DNA from: Bacteroidota bacterium
GTDB lineage: Bacteria; Bacteroidota; Bacteroidia; Chitinophagales; Chitinophagaceae
NCBI GenBank assembly: GCA_023427575.1
Contig: JAEZAY010000175.1
Location: 1 to 8,371, forward strand
Direction of reading: 5' to 3'
Length of the DNA: 8,371 bases
This document shows, in pieces, positions 6,493-8,371 of the stretch. The position numbers and the translations under genes were made by a program. The notes under the pieces are model-generated. The model was not told where the DNA came from and did not search any database. It was given only the letters and a program-made list of their open reading frames with translations. How positions within the stretch are numbered: position 1 is the stretch's first letter; each line of letters begins with the position of its first letter.

Positions 6493-8371
6493 TTATTCGG
6501 TACAGCATACAGCCGGCACGGCAGCCAGTGTGGAAGTGCGCAGGATCCGGTAACCACCCAGATCATCGGTTAAAGGCCGGGGTCCCTGTTCGAATCCGGT
6601 TTCTTTTTGATCGAGAATTGAATGCGTTTGATCTACGGCCGCAGACACCGCGTTCAGGTACGATTCGAATTGCTGCACCGAAACCTCTCTGGTCGCTACC
6701 CGCGAGTGCAGATTATCCTGGCGAACCTGCATGGCCATCCGCTCTCTCAGGATTTCCTGATTTGGCGTAAACTTATCATAGCCGGGGAGAAGCTCCACGC
6801 AGAGTACGCTCAGTGGGCTGTCTTCAGGCAATCCATACGCGTTCAGCAATGCTTCAATATCTTTATTGCTCCAGGCTGTAAACCCAAGAGGAACCGAGTC
6901 AGTATTCATGATCAAAGAAGGGAAGCCGTTCGGATCCACAACCTGATTTTTCCGAAGGATCAGCTTTCGATCAGCAATCAGAATATTGCGGTTATCGGAA
7001 TCATCGGCCATCCTCACCTGCGCGTACAGCAATGCCCATAACTCTGTTCGTGGAGGGCTGGCCGTTACATTTTTGCCTCCGAACACCGCCGTTGCAAAAG
7101 GCGCGGAAACTGTTATTGAAAGCTCATTCCGGTTTGGAACACAGATCAGCTGCGGCAATGGAAACTGAACCCCGCTGCAATGCAGCACTCTTCCATGCCT
7201 TGCCCTGGCTGTAGACCAGGATCGCTTATGCCCCACCCTGAACTCGAGTTTAAAAAAGCCAAAAAGTTCCGGTGATTCAGGATGGAGGCCATGAGGCAAT
7301 GGGACGATATAGTGCAAATCGCTGTCGCTTGCCTTGGTTAGCTCCTGCATTTTATCCAGGCCGGCCTTATCGTCGCTGTGAAGCGGAAGGATTTGCCGGA
7401 TCGGTTCGGGGTCTACCGGTAAAGCTGGATCTGGCAGGGCCCGAAACATTTCGGGTTTCCAGCTTGCCAGTAAAGGATCGGCAGCATAATGCAAAACCCG
7501 TACATAATATGCATCGTCGGGATCAGCCACCGGCTGGTCAAATTCTACCCATAAATATTTTGCGCGTACTTCCGTATTGGCATACGATGCATCGCGGATG
7601 TATTTACTGTAAGCCAGTCCGGCACTTACTATTTTCGGCACCTGAGCGGGCGGATTGGTTATGGGCAGCATTAATGCCAGGTTGAGATCATCGTCTTTTT
7701 CGGCAGCCTCGTTCAGGTAATTAACCTGAATGCGGTAGGAAATCAATAGCTGATCGGGGAAATCCGTTTCTTTGACCGGCTTTGGTTCAACGGCATCTAT
7801 AAAACAAATCTGCGTTTGGGAGCGGTCAGCCTCATTCAAAGCCTGGATGTTGATCGTATCTTTAATTTCCAGATCTCCGGCAAGTGTTTCTTTTGCCAGA
7901 TTAAGGAGATCCGCGTTTTGGAATACATCACTGGCAGTATGATTGTTTAGAAATTCATCGCGGTCGGTATAGCCCATGATCTGCATCGCTTCTTTCAGAA
8001 AGATTTTTCTTCGGAAAATCCTAATACTTACCGGTTTAATTCCATCCCAGCTCCAGTCGCGGTTTAACAGTAAAGTGATGGGCACCAGCCATTGGTTCAG
8101 TAAATCGGAACGGGTGGAAAAACTGATGGATGTATTGTCCGGCGCTGCCGTATGACGGATAAAACGCGAAACTCCAAACTGCCATCTTTCGCCCTTCTTA
8201 CCCATGAGCGAAAGACCTTTTGAACGGGCATCAATCGCGCCGGCCAGTCTTTCAATCATCCGTGAAGCCTGATGGTCTGTATCGCCATCGTTTATAAAAA
8301 AGTTAAGCAGCCCTGCTTCTAATTTCACGGGTTCTTCGGGTTGCAGGTATATACCCCGGATCATCGAATGC
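6493..8371 (-). CDS. Large uncharacterised protein, C-terminal portion (probably 5'-truncated by window edge)
   Basis: I do not recognise a named domain. The frame runs from TAA at 6493-6495 to the window edge. An ATG at 8362-8364 would give 623 residues, but the two codons before it (CAT TCG) are open and only seven upstream bases are visible, so the true start may lie outside. Numbering from that ATG: no signal peptide or membrane segment; 1-180 mixed alpha/beta with many aromatic and basic residues (SWDGIKPVSIRIFRRKIF 105-122); 200-300 beta-rich, with YLWVEFDQPVADPDDAYYVRVLHYAADPLL (270-299) resembling a fibronectin III or Ig-like module; proline-rich linker 309-328; 365-475 beta-rich with GRVLHCSGVQFPLPQLICVP and ELWALLYAQVRMADDSDNRN; a helical segment 535-588; and a tail GGYRILRTSTLAAVPAVCC ending CCTE. 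It reads as an intact multidomain, possibly structural, protein. It converges on the surface-protein gene, so they share no operon. Confidence 0.8.
   Translation of the reverse strand, partial: HSMIRGIYLQPEEPVKLEAGLLNFFINDGDTDHQASRMIERLAGAIDARSKGLSLMGKKGERWQFGVSRFIRHTAAPDNTSISFSTRSDLLNQWLVPITLLLNRDWSWDGIKPVSIRIFRRKIFLKEAMQIMGYTDRDEFLNNHTASDVFQNADLLNLAKETLAGDLEIKDTINIQALNEADRSQTQICFIDAVEPKPVKETDFPDQLLISYRIQVNYLNEAAEKDDDLNLALMLPITNPPAQVPKIVSAGLAYSKYIRDASYANTEVRAKYLWVEFDQPVADPDDAYYVRVLHYAADPLLASWKPEMFRALPDPALPVDPEPIRQILPLHSDDKAGLDKMQELTKASDSDLHYIVPLPHGLHPESPELFGFFKLEFRVGHKRSWSTARARHGRVLHCSGVQFPLPQLICVPNRNELSITVSAPFATAVFGGKNVTASPPRTELWALLYAQVRMADDSDNRNILIADRKLILRKNQVVDPNGFPSLIMNTDSVPLGFTAWSNKDIEALLNAYGLPEDSPLSVLCVELLPGYDKFTPNQEILRERMAMQVRQDNLHSRVATREVSVQQFESYLNAVSAAVDQTHSILDQKETGFEQGPRPLTDDLGGYRILRTSTLAAVPAVCCTE

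Noticed and set aside
6622..7685. Plus-strand frames of 139 and 137 codons opposite the unknown large protein
   Set aside because: The minus-strand frame is continuous for more than 620 codons with balanced protein composition, while the opposite frames are arginine- and proline-rich and have no leader.
1..8371. Mobile element, phage, CRISPR, tRNA or defence island
   Set aside because: I saw no transposase, integrase, terminal inverted repeats, regularly spaced repeats or tRNA-like fold on either strand, and gene composition looks uniform across the window.

Overview
The window looks like ordinary chromosomal DNA from a member of the Bacteroidota, most likely of the Chitinophagaceae/Sphingobacteriales type (the order is an inference). 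The main evidence is an 867-residue secreted protein ending in a type B sorting domain of the type IX secretion system (CHU_C/gliding_CTERM), which is restricted to this phylum. In addition, no start codon in the window has a convincing Shine-Dalgarno sequence, and the leaders are A/T-rich. One leader carries a TAnnTTTG element like the Bacteroidota -7 box.

Layout from left to right. (1) Bases 1-1001, plus strand: the 3' portion of an AlkC-type DNA alkylation repair glycosylase made of HEAT-like helices plus a C-terminal Ig-like domain; its first few dozen codons lie outside the window. (2) Bases 1002-3634, minus strand: a compact block transcribed in the order glycoside hydrolase family 2 enzyme, 73-residue hypothetical protein, hotdog-fold acyl-CoA thioesterase. 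The first two are 9 bases apart and probably co-transcribed; the thioesterase follows after 56 bases and may have its own promoter. The thioesterase stop codon directly abuts the AlkC stop codon. (3) Bases 3635-3834: a 200-base divergent intergenic region that must hold the start signals of both flanking genes; its clearest feature is a 12-base perfect palindrome close to the hydrolase start. (4) Bases 3835-6438, plus strand: the secreted modular surface protein. (5) Bases 6493-8371, minus strand: the 3' portion of a large protein of unknown function, open to the window edge and converging on the surface protein gene.

The genes do not form one obvious pathway. They represent DNA repair, acyl-CoA hydrolysis, cytoplasmic glycoside hydrolysis and cell-surface display. 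I see no RNA genes, CRISPR array, insertion sequence, phage gene, integration site or sign of horizontal transfer. The least explained item is the C-terminal 620 or so residues of the unknown protein at the right edge, whose 5' portion and upstream neighbours are outside the window.
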